Shown here one piece after another: positions 9,542 to 19,293 of a stretch of DNA of 64,000 bases. Under the pieces are notes generated by a model. It ran no database searches, had not been told where the DNA came from, and worked only from the letters and a program-made list of their open reading frames with translations. The stretch comes from Blastomonas sp. AAP53 (GTDB lineage Bacteria; Pseudomonadota; Alphaproteobacteria; Sphingomonadales; Sphingomonadaceae), in the NCBI RefSeq assembly GCF_000331245.1, contig NZ_ANFZ01000006.1:1-64000 (forward strand), written 5' to 3'. The first letter of the stretch is position 1; every line of letters begins with the position of its first letter. The position numbers and the translations under genes are program-made.

Positions 9542-12466
9542 TTATTTGTCTCCGGCTGCCGGGGCAGCACGGCGAACTTCGATCGGCATGTTCAATGCCT
9601 TGAGCTGTTCCTCGATCTTGGCGGCATCGCCCACGATCACCCAGGTCAGCGTCTTGGGGTTGAGCGCTTCGCGCATCGCTCCGTTAAGCTTTTCAGCACT
9701 CATCGCGCGATATTTCGCCGCCAGGCTTTCGGCATAGTTGGTCGGGCGGCCGAACAGGGCATCCGACTGCATCTGCGACAGCACCGAAGCCGAGCGCTCA
9801 TAGGTGCCCGCCAGCTCCAGGCTGTTGCCCTTCACCGTACGGTCCAGCTCTTCGGGCGTCACGCCCTTGTCACCGATGAAGCCGTTCATCTGCTCGATGA
9901 TCGCGGCCACCGAAGGACCGGTCTGGTTGGTCTGCACCGGAGCGAAGGCGAGGAACGGCACGTCGTTCTTGGGTCGCTGGATCAGCGTGCGGGTGCCGTA
10001 GGACCAGCCCTTGGTCTCGCGCAGGTCCATGTTGATGCGCGACAGGAAATCACCGCCGAGGATGTCGTTGGCGGTTTCCAGTGCCAGCAGGTCGTCGGTG
10101 CCCTTGGCCTTCAGCACCTGGCCCGCCAGGATCAGCGACTGCGGCGAATTGGGACGGTCGATCAGGATGATGCGGCCCTGACCTTCGGGGATCGCTGCGC
10201 TGAAATCCTTCTGCATCAGCGCCATGCGGTTCGATGGCCACTTGCCGAAGCGCGCCTCGAGTATCGGCATGATGTCGGTGAGCGTGGTGTCGCCGACAAC
10301 GAAGATCGACGCGCGCTCGGGCCGCATCCACTGGCTGTGATAGGCCGCGATCTGGTCGCGAGTCAGCTTGGAGACCACCGCCGGGTCACCGGTTCCGGTC
10401 AGCGGCACGCCATAGGGGTGGCTGGTGCCATAAAGAAGCGGCGGCAGGTTGCGCAGCGCGATGCCCTGGGGCTGGGTGTTTTCCGCCTGGATGCGGGTGA
10501 GCTGCTGCACGCGGACGCGCTCCAGCTCCTTGGCATCGAAAGCAGGCGTGCGGATGATATCCGCCAGCAGGTCGAGCGAGGCACCCAGGTTGGGCTTCAT
10601 CGCGCTCATCGACACGATGGTGCGGTCAAGGTCCGACGATGCATTGATGTTGGTGCCCAGCCGCTCCTGCGCTTCGGCCAGCTGCACCGAATTGAGCTTT
10701 TGCGTGCCTTCCTGCAGCAGCGCGATCATCAGGCTGTTGGTGCCCAGCGCGTCCTTGGGATCGCTGGCAAAGCCCGCATCGAAGCTGACGGCGACACGCA
10801 CCACCGGCACGGCGGTCCGGCGGGCAAAGCGCACCTTGACGCCGTTGGACAGCGTCGCTTCCTCGACATCGGGGAAATCGAGATCGGGCACCGCGCCTGC
10901 TTCGGGGAACTTCGAACGATCGATCGCCGCCAGCGGCTGCTTGCTGGCAGAGCCTGCCGCGATCGCATCTTCGGCCATGGTCGAATAGAATGCGGGTGCT
11001 GCCAGAACGCCCGTTCGAGCCAGGGGGGTGCGCATGGCGGGGCCAGAGCCGGTGGCCTGGCCAGCGCTGCCGCCGGCGACCTCTTCATACGCGTCGCGTT
11101 CGCCCGGCAGCACGTGCAGCTTGGCGACGGGGCGCGTCAGCCACTTCTTCATCGCGGTCGTGACCTTTTCAGGCGTCATCGCCGCCAGCATGTCGAGCTG
11201 CTTCTTGTAGAACGCAGGATCGTCCGAATAGAGCGCGCCTTCGGCCAGCGTGACGGCCTTGCCGCTGAAGCCGCCGACCTGTTCCAGGCCGGTGATGCGG
11301 CCTGCAGCTTCGCGCGTCGCAACGCGCTGCACTTCGTCGGCCGTGGGGCCATTGGCGATGAAATCGGCAAGGATGGCATCGAACCGCTTCGATACGGCAT
11401 CGACGTCCGCGCCCGGCTTCACGTCGACATAGGCTTCGAACACACTGCCATGGACGAACGGTTGCGCAGATGCCGTGACAGCAACTGCGGTCTGCTCTTC
11501 CCGAACCAGAATGTTGTCGAGCCGCGAGCTGGCAAGTCCGCCCAGCACAGTGGCGGCCACATCAAGCGCGGCATAATCAGGATCGTTCAGTCCCGGCACG
11601 GTCCAGAAGCGATACAGGCGCGCGGTCGGCACCTTGTCCTTCATCACTGCGACCTTCTCGGCATCGAGCGTCGGCAGCGGTGGGTTCAGCCTGGCAACAT
11701 CGGGCCCCTCGGCAATGTCGCCGAAATACTTTTCGACCAGCGGCCGGGCTTCGGCCACGTTGATGTCACCGGCGAGCACCAGAATGGCGTTGTTGGGCCC
11801 ATAATGATCGGTGAACCACTTCTTCATGTCGTCGAGCGAGGCTGCCTGCAGGTCCGCCATCGATCCGATCGTCGAGTGGCCATAAGGATGCTCGGGCGGG
11901 GTCAGCATCTCGATCTGCTTGTATTCGACCAGGCCATAAGGCTGGTTGTCACCCTGGCGCTTTTCGTTCTGCACCACGCCGATCTGGTTGGTCAGCTTTT
12001 CCTGGGTGATGCCGTTGAGCAGATGGCCCATGCGGTCGCTTTCCAGGAACAGCGCGCCTTCGAGCCCTGCCTTGGGGACGGTCTGGAAATAGTTGGTGCG
12101 ATCGAACCAGGTGGTGCCGTTGTAATCGGTCGCGCCCAGCTTTTTCAGATACTCGAAATAGTCGCCTTCGGCGTTTTCGGAGCCGTTGAACATGATGTGC
12201 TCGAACAGATGGGCATAGCCGGTCTTGCCCTTGGGCTCGTGCTTGGAGCCGACATCATACCAGATCGACACCGCGACGATGGGCGCCTTGCGATCCTCAT
12301 GGATGATCACGGTCAGCCCGTTATCGAGCATGAACTGCTGATAGGGGATGTTGACCGTCTTGACGAGGTCGGCGACCGGGGCTGCCTGCTGGGCATGTGC
12401 CGGGGCGAGCGCCACGGCCAGGGCCAGCGAGGAAACGGCAATAAGCGAACGGAAGGGCTTGAGCAT
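9542..12466 (-). CDS. secreted M16-family zinc peptidase (two-half pitrilysin type)
   Basis: This 974-residue protein has a signal peptide (A-P-A-H-A-Q-Q, cleavage near residue 26) and two tandem M16 halves. The first half carries the inverted zinc motif H-L-F-E-H at 86-90 and the downstream third-ligand region N-E-K-R-Q. The second half has the fold but not the motif, as usual for this family. It should be periplasmic and degrade peptides or processed outer-membrane fragments. The start at 12466 follows AGAGG and gives the signal peptide; a start 132 bases upstream would add a charged, unlikely leader. Confidence 0.9.
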   Translation of the reverse strand: MLKPFRSLIAVSSLALAVALAPAHAQQAAPVADLVKTVNIPYQQFMLDNGLTVIIHEDRKAPIVAVSIWYDVGSKHEPKGKTGYAHLFEHIMFNGSENAEGDYFEYLKKLGATDYNGTTWFDRTNYFQTVPKAGLEGALFLESDRMGHLLNGITQEKLTNQIGVVQNEKRQGDNQPYGLVEYKQIEMLTPPEHPYGHSTIGSMADLQAASLDDMKKWFTDHYGPNNAILVLAGDINVAEARPLVEKYFGDIAEGPDVARLNPPLPTLDAEKVAVMKDKVPTARLYRFWTVPGLNDPDYAALDVAATVLGGLASSRLDNILVREEQTAVAVTASAQPFVHGSVFEAYVDVKPGADVDAVSKRFDAILADFIANGPTADEVQRVATREAAGRITGLEQVGGFSGKAVTLAEGALYSDDPAFYKKQLDMLAAMTPEKVTTAMKKWLTRPVAKLHVLPGERDAYEEVAGGSAGQATGSGPAMRTPLARTGVLAAPAFYSTMAEDAIAAGSASKQPLAAIDRSKFPEAGAVPDLDFPDVEEATLSNGVKVRFARRTAVPVVRVAVSFDAGFASDPKDALGTNSLMIALLQEGTQKLNSVQLAEAQERLGTNINASSDLDRTIVSMSAMKPNLGASLDLLADIIRTPAFDAKELERVRVQQLTRIQAENTQPQGIALRNLPPLLYGTSHPYGVPLTGTGDPAVVSKLTRDQIAAYHSQWMRPERASIFVVGDTTLTDIMPILEARFGKWPSNRMALMQKDFSAAIPEGQGRIILIDRPNSPQSLILAGQVLKAKGTDDLLALETANDILGGDFLSRINMDLRETKGWSYGTRTLIQRPKNDVPFLAFAPVQTNQTGPSVAAIIEQMNGFIGDKGVTPEELDRTVKGNSLELAGTYERSASVLSQMQSDALFGRPTNYAESLAAKYRAMSAEKLNGAMREALNPKTLTWVIVGDAAKIEEQLKALNMPIEVRRAAPAAGDK

Positions 12467-12598
12467 GGGAATGAGCCTCTCTTGGGAGCGTGTCTGTTTG
12501 TCTTGTTCGGGTGTCACCGGTCGGTCGATACACCGCCGGCGCCGCCACCCGTTGCTGATTGAAACCATAAGGACTGTCCGCCTCGTTTCAAGCTGCAA

Positions 12599-14746
12599 TC
12601 ATGGGCGATACCGTCGTTTGGCATGGGGCATCAGCGCTTCTCGGGTGAAATAGACGGGCTTCGTTTTGTGTTCGACGAACAGCTTGGCCTGATCGGTGTA
12701 ATGCGGGCTGTCGGGCCGCGTGGTTGCTGCGCCAAAGGGCTGGATCGAGCGCGATACGACATTGCCGTCCGCATCCCATTCGACGAACTGGATGAAGCTG
12801 TCGCCATGGCGCACGGCAAAGCGGCCGTCCTTTTCGTCGACATCCCACAGCGTCGCCGCGCGCAGGGTATCCGATCCGCCGTCCATCGGCAGATCGACCT
12901 TGCCCTGGCGCAGCCGCAGCACGGTGCCCAGCTTGGGGTCGAGCGAGCCGAAATGCTTTTCCAGATGATCGATCGCGGCCACCAGCTCTTCGCGCGCATC
13001 GGGTAGCGGCAGGCGGCGATAGCTCTGCCGCATCGCCGGGCGCATCAATATCAACGCCAGCGCGTCACCCTTGCCCTTGCCGTCCATCTGCCAGTCCCAC
13101 GCGCGCAGCAGCGCCTGCGCCTGTGTGATCCTCTTGTCGCCTGCGGGCTTCACCGCGAGCAGCGCGGTGACCCATCCGGTCGCGTAATCCGATTTGTCAT
13201 AGCCGACATCGTACTTGATGCGATCCAGCGTCGCCGCATCAATGGGTCCAGTCGCCTCGAACAGCTTGATCGCTTGGCGCGCGCGGTTGGTCATGTCGGT
13301 TTCGATGCCCATCAGCGGGGAGAAGCTGGCGGGGTCAAGCTCATCGCCGGGGCCGGCGGCGACATAGGGCGTGTTGTTGGCGTTCATGATATAGCCCGAG
13401 GCCGGATTGACCAGCAGCGGCACCTGGCTCCACGGCAGATGGCTCTTCCAGATCAGCTCGCTGCGATTGCCCGGAAGCACGCCACGCCAGTCTGCGCCGG
13501 GCTTGCGCGCCGGGAACAGCGCATTGTACGACATCGCGATATTGCCCTTGGCATCGGCATAGATGAAGTTGGTCGCGGGCACGCCCTGGATCGCCATCGC
13601 CGCCTTCCACTCGTCAAAATCGCGCGCCTTGTTGATGCGGAAATACTGTTCGAGCATCTTCAGTTCGTCGATCCCGGCATAGCGGATCGCGAACGCGCCC
13701 TTGGCGTTCACGATCACCGGACCGTGCGCCGAACGATAGACGGTCTGCGGATAGGGCAAGGTGAACGGCCCCATCTTGACCTTCAGCCAGACGCGCCTGG
13801 CTTCAAGATTGCGCCACGTTCCGTCGAGCCGATACTGCGTCTTGTCGTCGTTGAGTTCGAGCTTGTAGACGTCGATCAGGTCGGGGCGGTTGACCGTGTT
13901 GGTCCAGCCCAGGGTCTTGTTGTGCCCCAGGAACGGATAGGGCGACCCGGGGAAGGTCGCGCCGGCGAAATCCCAGCCTTCTTCGGAATGCACCACCAGT
14001 TCATACCACGCCACGCCGCCGCGCCAGGGCTGGTGCGAGTTCGAGACCAGCCGGGTGACATTGTCGGCCGATCGGGCAGGCGCAACGGCAAAGGCGTTCG
14101 ATCCGTTCATGTCCGGCTCGGGACCGATCGGCGTCACGCGCGCCAGCTCCTTGCCGGTGAGCCTGGGGCCGCCTTCGATCGGTAGATCCTTGTCCTCGAC
14201 CAGCGCGCCAAGCACCGAATCAAGCCCGAAGAAGAACGGCGAGCGCAGCACGAATCCTGCGGCGATATCGCGGCCATTGAGCGGGAACAGGCCTGACAGG
14301 CGGACTTCGTCGGGGTGCTTGTCGGCGTAATGATTGAGGCCCGCCGCATAGGCATCGAGCAGCGCGCGGATGTCGGCGGGCAGGGTCTCGTACTTGCGGT
14401 CCACGGTGCCGCGAATGTCGAGCAGATGCGCGGCAAAATCGACTTTCGCGCCATCCGCCCCGGTCAACGCCCCGGTACGTGCGCGGGTCATTGCGGCGAC
14501 CTCCTGGATCGTCGAGAAATCGTCCTCGCTATGCGCATAGGCGACGCCGTAAGCGACGTCGGCGTCGGTCCTGCCGAAGATATGCGGCACCCCGAAATCG
14601 TCGCGGACAATCTCGACGTCATAGGTGCGCTCAGGTGGCGCCTTGACCGACTCTGCAACCAGTGGCTCCCAGACGGCGAGCGCGATGGCGGTGACAGCGA
14701 TGAGGACGACGAGGCCGAGAGCCAGGCGCTTGAGGATACGGAGCAT
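12599..14746 (-). CDS. penicillin acylase family protein (Ntn hydrolase)
   Basis: This 715-residue protein has one N-terminal membrane segment (about residues 7-26) and the penicillin-amidase fold. The chain should be cut autocatalytically so that Ser216, in N-G-S-N-A-F-A, becomes the N-terminal nucleophile. A short conserved stretch R-D-x-x-G-V-P-H-I lies near the start of the alpha chain. Relatives hydrolyse amides, including acyl-homoserine lactones in some bacteria, but the substrate cannot be read from sequence. It is followed by the M16 peptidase gene on the same strand with a 130-bp gap. Confidence 0.88.
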   Translation of the reverse strand: MLRILKRLALGLVVLIAVTAIALAVWEPLVAESVKAPPERTYDVEIVRDDFGVPHIFGRTDADVAYGVAYAHSEDDFSTIQEVAAMTRARTGALTGADGAKVDFAAHLLDIRGTVDRKYETLPADIRALLDAYAAGLNHYADKHPDEVRLSGLFPLNGRDIAAGFVLRSPFFFGLDSVLGALVEDKDLPIEGGPRLTGKELARVTPIGPEPDMNGSNAFAVAPARSADNVTRLVSNSHQPWRGGVAWYELVVHSEEGWDFAGATFPGSPYPFLGHNKTLGWTNTVNRPDLIDVYKLELNDDKTQYRLDGTWRNLEARRVWLKVKMGPFTLPYPQTVYRSAHGPVIVNAKGAFAIRYAGIDELKMLEQYFRINKARDFDEWKAAMAIQGVPATNFIYADAKGNIAMSYNALFPARKPGADWRGVLPGNRSELIWKSHLPWSQVPLLVNPASGYIMNANNTPYVAAGPGDELDPASFSPLMGIETDMTNRARQAIKLFEATGPIDAATLDRIKYDVGYDKSDYATGWVTALLAVKPAGDKRITQAQALLRAWDWQMDGKGKGDALALILMRPAMRQSYRRLPLPDAREELVAAIDHLEKHFGSLDPKLGTVLRLRQGKVDLPMDGGSDTLRAATLWDVDEKDGRFAVRHGDSFIQFVEWDADGNVVSRSIQPFGAATTRPDSPHYTDQAKLFVEHKTKPVYFTREALMPHAKRRYRP

Positions 14747-14838
14747 GCCCGCACTGTATCAGCGTATTGCCGCGCGTCTACTGACAATGATGTAGGTAGG
14801 CGCGCGACGTGCAGGTCACCGCGCGCCCGATCAATCGC

Positions 14839-15918
14839 TTAAGCCGTTTCCGCCGCGATCGCCTGCTCGATCATCCGGCGCGAGCGCACCCCGCCCGCGT
14901 CGATGTTGAGCAGCAGCAGCTTCCGTTCGGGATAGCGGTCGAGGTTCTTCTGCTGGCGCTCGAGCATCTCCATGTCCTCGGCGAAGATCTTGCCCTGGCC
15001 GTCGCGGATCGAATCGGTGAGCTGCGTATCATCCACCGCAAACCGGCGCGCCATGCCCCAGAAATACCAGTGCGAGCCCTCGGTCTCGGGCGTCATGAAA
15101 TCGACCACCACCGAATAGGCCTTGCGGTCGAGCGGCGCATCATAGCCGCCTTCGCCGACCGGTGCGACGCCGACCTCGATCTCGACGCTGCTCGGCAGGT
15201 GGAAATGGCAGACCTGCCAGCGATCGACCGGGCCGTCATCGGGCAGGCCAGCGCCGCGCAATGCCATCGCCCAGAACGGCGGGGCGCTGATCGCGTCCAT
15301 GAAGCGGCTGGTCACCACCTCGTCGCCGACGATCCGGGTCTTGACCGGAGCCTCGTCGATTTCCTTCTGGCCGATGCTGGTCGAATGCACATAGGTCTCG
15401 TGCGTCAGGTCCATCAGGTTGTCGACCATCAGCCGGTAATCGCAAGCGATGTGATACAGTCCGCCGCCATAGGACCAGCCTGTGTCCTCGGCCCATTCCA
15501 GGTGGCGCAGCTTGGCGGGGTCGGCCTGATCGGCATCGCCGGGCCATACCCAGATGAAGCCATAGCGTTCGATCACCGGGAAGGTCCGGATGGGCGGAAA
15601 GCCGCCGACGCGCTGGCCGGGCATGCCAGTCGTCTTGCCTTTGCACCCCATCGCGAGGCCATGATAGCCGCAGACAAGCGCGCCATCGCGCAGGAAGCCA
15701 AGCGAGAGCGGCGCGCCGCGATGCGGGCAGAAATCCTCGAGCGCCGCGACTTCGCCTTCGGGGCCGCGAAAGAACACCATCTGTTCGCCGCAAATGGTGC
15801 GGCCGAGTGGCTTGCCGTCGATCTCGTCCGGCATGCAGGCGACATACCAGGCGTTGCGCGGCCAGGGGGCCGTCGCGCCCTGCGCTGCGCGGTCTTCCAG
15901 ATCGGGGGCGGTGGCCAT
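14839..15918 (-). CDS. vanA: vanillate O-demethylase oxygenase subunit (Rieske)
   Basis: This 359-residue Rieske non-haem iron oxygenase should demethylate vanillate to protocatechuate and formaldehyde. The [2Fe-2S] ligands are C64-P-H66 and C83-x2-H86, and the mononuclear iron site includes H-E-T-Y-V-H. The N-terminal block (R-N-A-W-Y-V-A-C-x-P-D-E-I) and C-P-H-R-G-A-P-L-S-L-G are hallmark VanA sequence. I use the ATG at 15918; the frame is open upstream but crosses the promoter. It is divergent from a VanR-type GntR gene with a palindromic operator between them. No vanB reductase gene lies in this window. Confidence 0.9.
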   Translation of the reverse strand: MATAPDLEDRAAQGATAPWPRNAWYVACMPDEIDGKPLGRTICGEQMVFFRGPEGEVAALEDFCPHRGAPLSLGFLRDGALVCGYHGLAMGCKGKTTGMPGQRVGGFPPIRTFPVIERYGFIWVWPGDADQADPAKLRHLEWAEDTGWSYGGGLYHIACDYRLMVDNLMDLTHETYVHSTSIGQKEIDEAPVKTRIVGDEVVTSRFMDAISAPPFWAMALRGAGLPDDGPVDRWQVCHFHLPSSVEIEVGVAPVGEGGYDAPLDRKAYSVVVDFMTPETEGSHWYFWGMARRFAVDDTQLTDSIRDGQGKIFAEDMEMLERQQKNLDRYPERKLLLLNIDAGGVRSRRMIEQAIAAETA

Positions 15919-15941
15919 GAACGTCTCTCCCTGCAATGTTC

Positions 15942-15957
15942 TTATTGGATCCAATAA
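15942..15957. promoter_or_regulatory. VanR operator
   Basis: TTATTGGATCCAATAA is a perfect 16-bp palindrome containing ATTGGATCCAAT, which I recall as the operator of Caulobacter VanR. It lies 23 bp upstream of the vanA ATG and overlaps the -10 region of a plausible leftward promoter (TTGCAC at 15979-15974, 17-bp spacer). VanR bound here would block vanA, and vanillate would relieve it. Confidence 0.85.
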
Positions 15958-16030
15958 TATCGTTTTGTGATCGGTGCAAGCAGGAACAGGGGGCTTGCCG
16001 CGCGATACGCAACGGCTATGAACACGCGGC

Positions 16031-16720
16031 ATGGATCAAGCGATGAAGCCCGGCCAGCGCGTGCTGTTTGCGCTGCGCAAGATGATCGTTTCGGGCGAGA
16101 TTCCCGATGGCACGCGGATCGCGGAGATCGGCACGGCAGAGCGTTTCGGCGTCTCGCGCATGCCGGTACGCACCGCGCTGCGCACGCTCGAGCAGGAGGG
16201 ACTGGTCGCCCGGCTCGGGCGGCGCGGCTATGCCGCGCGCGGGCCCACGCCGACCTCGATCGAGGATGCGATCGAGGTGCGCGGCGTGCTCGAAGGGCTG
16301 GCGGTGCGGATCATCGCCTCAAGGCCGATTGCGCCCGCCTTTGCGCGCAAGCTCAAGGCGTGTCTGGCGCAAGGCGACGCACTGTTTGCAGGCGACGATT
16401 TCGTGGCCGACGATATCGACCGGTTCTACAGCTACAACCTCGCGTTCCACGACCTGCTGCTCGACGCGAGCGGCAACAGCGCGATCACGGTTGCCCTGTC
16501 GCGCAACAACCACCTCCCGCTGGCCTCGGCAGGCGCGCTGGCCGTGGATTGGGACGACCTCGCCAGCGCCCGCCACCACCTGCACGCCGCGCACCAGGAC
16601 CATCACGCGGTTGCCGCCGCGATCCTTGCAGGCCAGCCGGACGAAGCCGAGTCCCGCATGAGACGCCACGCCCGCGCCGCGCTGATCCCCGGCATGATGC
16701 CGCTGGTCGGGCCGCTTTGA
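16031..16720 (+). CDS. vanR: GntR-family regulator of vanillate demethylase
   Basis: This 229-residue GntR regulator of the FadR/FCD subfamily has an N-terminal winged helix (about residues 10-75, with R-F-G-V-S-R-M-P-V-R-T-A-L-R) and a helical C-terminal FCD domain with metal-binding histidines (F-H-D-L-L-L-D, H-H-A-V-A-A-A). Together with divergent vanA and a perfect ATTGGATCCAAT palindrome, it fits VanR, the vanillate-responsive repressor. The second methionine at 16043 is an alternative start. Confidence 0.85.
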   Translation: MDQAMKPGQRVLFALRKMIVSGEIPDGTRIAEIGTAERFGVSRMPVRTALRTLEQEGLVARLGRRGYAARGPTPTSIEDAIEVRGVLEGLAVRIIASRPIAPAFARKLKACLAQGDALFAGDDFVADDIDRFYSYNLAFHDLLLDASGNSAITVALSRNNHLPLASAGALAVDWDDLASARHHLHAAHQDHHAVAAAILAGQPDEAESRMRRHARAALIPGMMPLVGPL

Positions 16721-17131
16721 GGGGGGCGAGGGGGGCGAGGGGGGCGTAGATTGACTCTCCTCCCGTGCACGTGGGGAACGTCTAATTCCTTCCCGATCCG
16801 GATGCGAAACTAACCACCCGCGCTCATTCCTGAAACAAGTTCAGGACAGGCCCTGAGCCGCGGGCTTCAAGAAAGCTGCCTTGTAGCAAGCGACCCGATA
16901 TCAGCCTTTTGCATTTTCCGCATTATGAGGCTTGCTGGCGATTGAAAAAGCGAAGATGTTTCAAAAACGCGGGCGCGCTGGCAGCTTACCTTGTATGCTT
17001 GATGCTTTGTTTTGTTTTGTATCGTGCTCATCTCATCGACAGCTACCCGTTTTCCAGCTAATGATGGCTCGAATAGAAATAAAGCTTCGACAATGTGATA
17101 TTCTACCCACAGAACAGAGCCGGGGTACAGG
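16721..17131. other. 411-bp gene-free stretch, AT-rich towards its right end
   Basis: The left end has a short G-rich tandem repeat (about three units of GGGGGGCGAG, 16721-16747). The middle has one CCTGAAACAAGTTCAGG repeat (16829-16845). From about 16900 the DNA drops to roughly 40-50% GC by my count. I see no credible gene. The right part probably holds the promoter of the OLD-family gene. Confidence 0.6.
16829..16845. repeat. solo copy of the CCTGAAACAAGTTCAGG repeat
   Basis: This is the same 17-bp core as in the inverted repeats around the GIY-YIG gene (3765-3793 and 4136-4164). It stands alone here, at the left edge of the low-GC OLD-nuclease patch. Confidence 0.8.
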
Positions 17132-19108
17132 ATGCAAATAAGACGACTGCGGGTGCGGAATTTCCGCTCTATACGGGAGGAAACTGTCGAGTTCGGAGCC
17201 CAAACGGCCCTTCTCGGTCCCAACGGAGCAGGCAAATCCACCATCCTTCGCGCTCTGGATCGCTTCTACGGCCAATCTACCCAGATGGACCCTGACGACT
17301 TTTTTGGGCGCAACTTCGCGGAACCCATTGAGATCGGGATTACTTTCGGGTCCTTGTCAGAAGCTGAGCTTGAGCAGTTCGGATCACGGGTTCAGGGCGG
17401 CGAAATGACCGTCGTGAGGATATTCGAAGCCGGCGCCCGAAACACTGGACGGTTCCACGGGATGGCTTTTCAGCACGCCGGCTTTCAACCCATCCGTACC
17501 GCCGACAACGGAGTGCTCCGCCGGCAGACCTACTCTGCCATCCGAAACCAGGGCGGAATTTACGCGGACCTCGCAACCGCCACGAACGCCGATCAAGTCA
17601 CTAAAGGCATGGCCGAATGGGAACAGCATCATCCCGATCAGTGCGAGCCGATGCTGGATGATGGGCAGTTTTTTGGGTTTACCAACGTCGCCAAAGGGAT
17701 GCTCAATAAGGCGAGTATGCTAGTGTTCATCCCTGCCATCCGGGACGTCGTCGCAGACGCTGCAGACTCGAAGGGCGCTGTTGTCGCTCAACTTATCGAA
17801 CTGCTGGTGCGAAGCGCCATCCAGCGCCGTAATGACGTTCGCGATTGGCAAGCGAGGGCGTCCGAGGAGTATCGTGCGCTCACCGATCCAGAGAACCTCC
17901 ATGAACTTGGAGAGCTTTCGGACCAGTTGTCCGACACCCTACGTGTTTTCTACCGGGACGCTGCGGTCGCCCTGCAATGGAAGCCCGCCGTGGATATCTC
18001 TGTTCCCCTTCCAACGGCTGATGTTCGCTTGGATGACGACGGGTTTGAGGGACCAGTCGACCGCAAGGGCCACGGTCTCCAGCGAGCACTCATTCTCACG
18101 CTGCTGCAGCACCTTGCGGTTGCGGTCTCGGCAAACGCCAACGACCCCAATCAAGACGAAGCAGAAGAACTTCAAGATGAAGTTCCGGAGGCCCAAGGCG
18201 GTGGCTGGGAAATGCCCGGGTTGATTTTGGCGGTTGAAGAACCCGAGCTTTACCAGCACCCTACGAAACAGCGTCATTTTGCTTCGGTCTTGACGAAACT
18301 AAGCAGCGGCGCATTGCCGGGTGTCGCCACCAACACCCAGGTTATTTTTGCCTCACACTCCCCGCTTTTTATCTCTACAGACCGCTTCGACGAGATACGT
18401 CTGGCTAGGCGGAGATTGGTCGCCGGACAGGACTTCAAAGAGTGCCATCTATCGAGTGCCAGCTTGGATCAGATTGCGAGGCGGCTTGAGGAAATTCACG
18501 CAGTTCCCGAGGGCAACTTCAACGCGGAGAGCGTCAGGGCTCGGCTCCACGTCCTTCACCAAGAGGTTGCAGAAGGGTTCTTTGCCGACTTGGCTGTTCT
18601 TGTTGAGGGGCCTGGCGATAAAGCAGCATTGCTCGCTACAGCCGGGATGCTCGGGATTGATCTCGAAGGCCTCGGGGTTGCCATACTGCCGATCGGCGGC
18701 AAGACGCAGATCGACCGACCGGCGCTAATCTTCGAGGTCCTTGGTATCCCCACGTTCGTCCTGTGGGATTGCGACAATGGCGAGGCTGCGGAATGCAACC
18801 GCGCCCTGCTGCGGATGTGCGGTGTTCCCAATGAACAGCTCGTCAATGCAGTGCACAAGATCGAACCTCGTTTCGCTTGCTTTGAGGACAAACTGGAGAC
18901 GATCTTGGAATCGGAAATCGTTGACCTAGAAGCTCATATTAACACGGTACGCAATGCGTTTGGCATTCAAAAGAAGGCGCAGGTTCTCAAGTCAGAGTTT
19001 GCAATGAGGGAAGTTCTGGTTCGCGCTGGTGAAGCGGGGCAGCGAAGCGCTACAATCGAGAACATCGTCCACGCTATAGCTGCTTTGGCGGGACATGTAC
19101 CGACCTAA
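17132..19108 (+). CDS. OLD-family ATP-dependent nuclease (AAA ATPase plus TOPRIM)
   Basis: This 658-residue overcoming-lysogenization-defect (OLD) protein has an ABC-type ATPase domain with Walker A G-P-N-G-A-G-K-S (29-36), a signature-like G-H-G-L-Q-R-A (313-319), Walker B and catalytic acid in L-A-V-E-E-P-E (366-372) and the switch histidine in F-A-S-H-S-P. A C-terminal TOPRIM nuclease follows, with Glu492 in V-E-G-P-G-D-K and the D-C-D pair at 546-548. Gabija-type class 2 genes pair with a UvrD-like helicase. None lies beside it, so this is a solitary class 1 type. Such proteins act in phage exclusion. Its lower GC content suggests acquisition by transfer. Confidence 0.88.
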   Translation: MQIRRLRVRNFRSIREETVEFGAQTALLGPNGAGKSTILRALDRFYGQSTQMDPDDFFGRNFAEPIEIGITFGSLSEAELEQFGSRVQGGEMTVVRIFEAGARNTGRFHGMAFQHAGFQPIRTADNGVLRRQTYSAIRNQGGIYADLATATNADQVTKGMAEWEQHHPDQCEPMLDDGQFFGFTNVAKGMLNKASMLVFIPAIRDVVADAADSKGAVVAQLIELLVRSAIQRRNDVRDWQARASEEYRALTDPENLHELGELSDQLSDTLRVFYRDAAVALQWKPAVDISVPLPTADVRLDDDGFEGPVDRKGHGLQRALILTLLQHLAVAVSANANDPNQDEAEELQDEVPEAQGGGWEMPGLILAVEEPELYQHPTKQRHFASVLTKLSSGALPGVATNTQVIFASHSPLFISTDRFDEIRLARRRLVAGQDFKECHLSSASLDQIARRLEEIHAVPEGNFNAESVRARLHVLHQEVAEGFFADLAVLVEGPGDKAALLATAGMLGIDLEGLGVAILPIGGKTQIDRPALIFEVLGIPTFVLWDCDNGEAAECNRALLRMCGVPNEQLVNAVHKIEPRFACFEDKLETILESEIVDLEAHINTVRNAFGIQKKAQVLKSEFAMREVLVRAGEAGQRSATIENIVHAIAALAGHVPT

Positions 19109-19293
19109 CCATCTGGGACGCAGCGAAGATTTTGACGTTATCTGATCATGGCTTTTCTATCATCGTTCAAAGGAAGAGTCGCCTTCTCTGGCCCAAGGAT
19201 GCGAATGGCATGTCTCCACCAAGATGCCACCAGTCCCCCCGATAGCACTTCACCCGAAACGCAGCCGCCAACTGAAACGCCGCTTCCAGCCGC

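Noticed and set aside
10337-12562. 741-codon open frame opposite the M16 peptidase gene
   Set aside because: Its composition is typical of a shadow frame, and the M16 gene with zinc motif and signal peptide explains the region.
16721-16747. G-rich tandem repeat after vanR
   Set aside because: Only about three short units. It looks like slippage in a G-run; there are no spacers of CRISPR type and no sign of function.
17132-19108. OLD protein as GajA of a Gabija system
   Set aside because: No UvrD-like GajB gene lies on either side. The flanks are non-coding DNA and catabolic genes.
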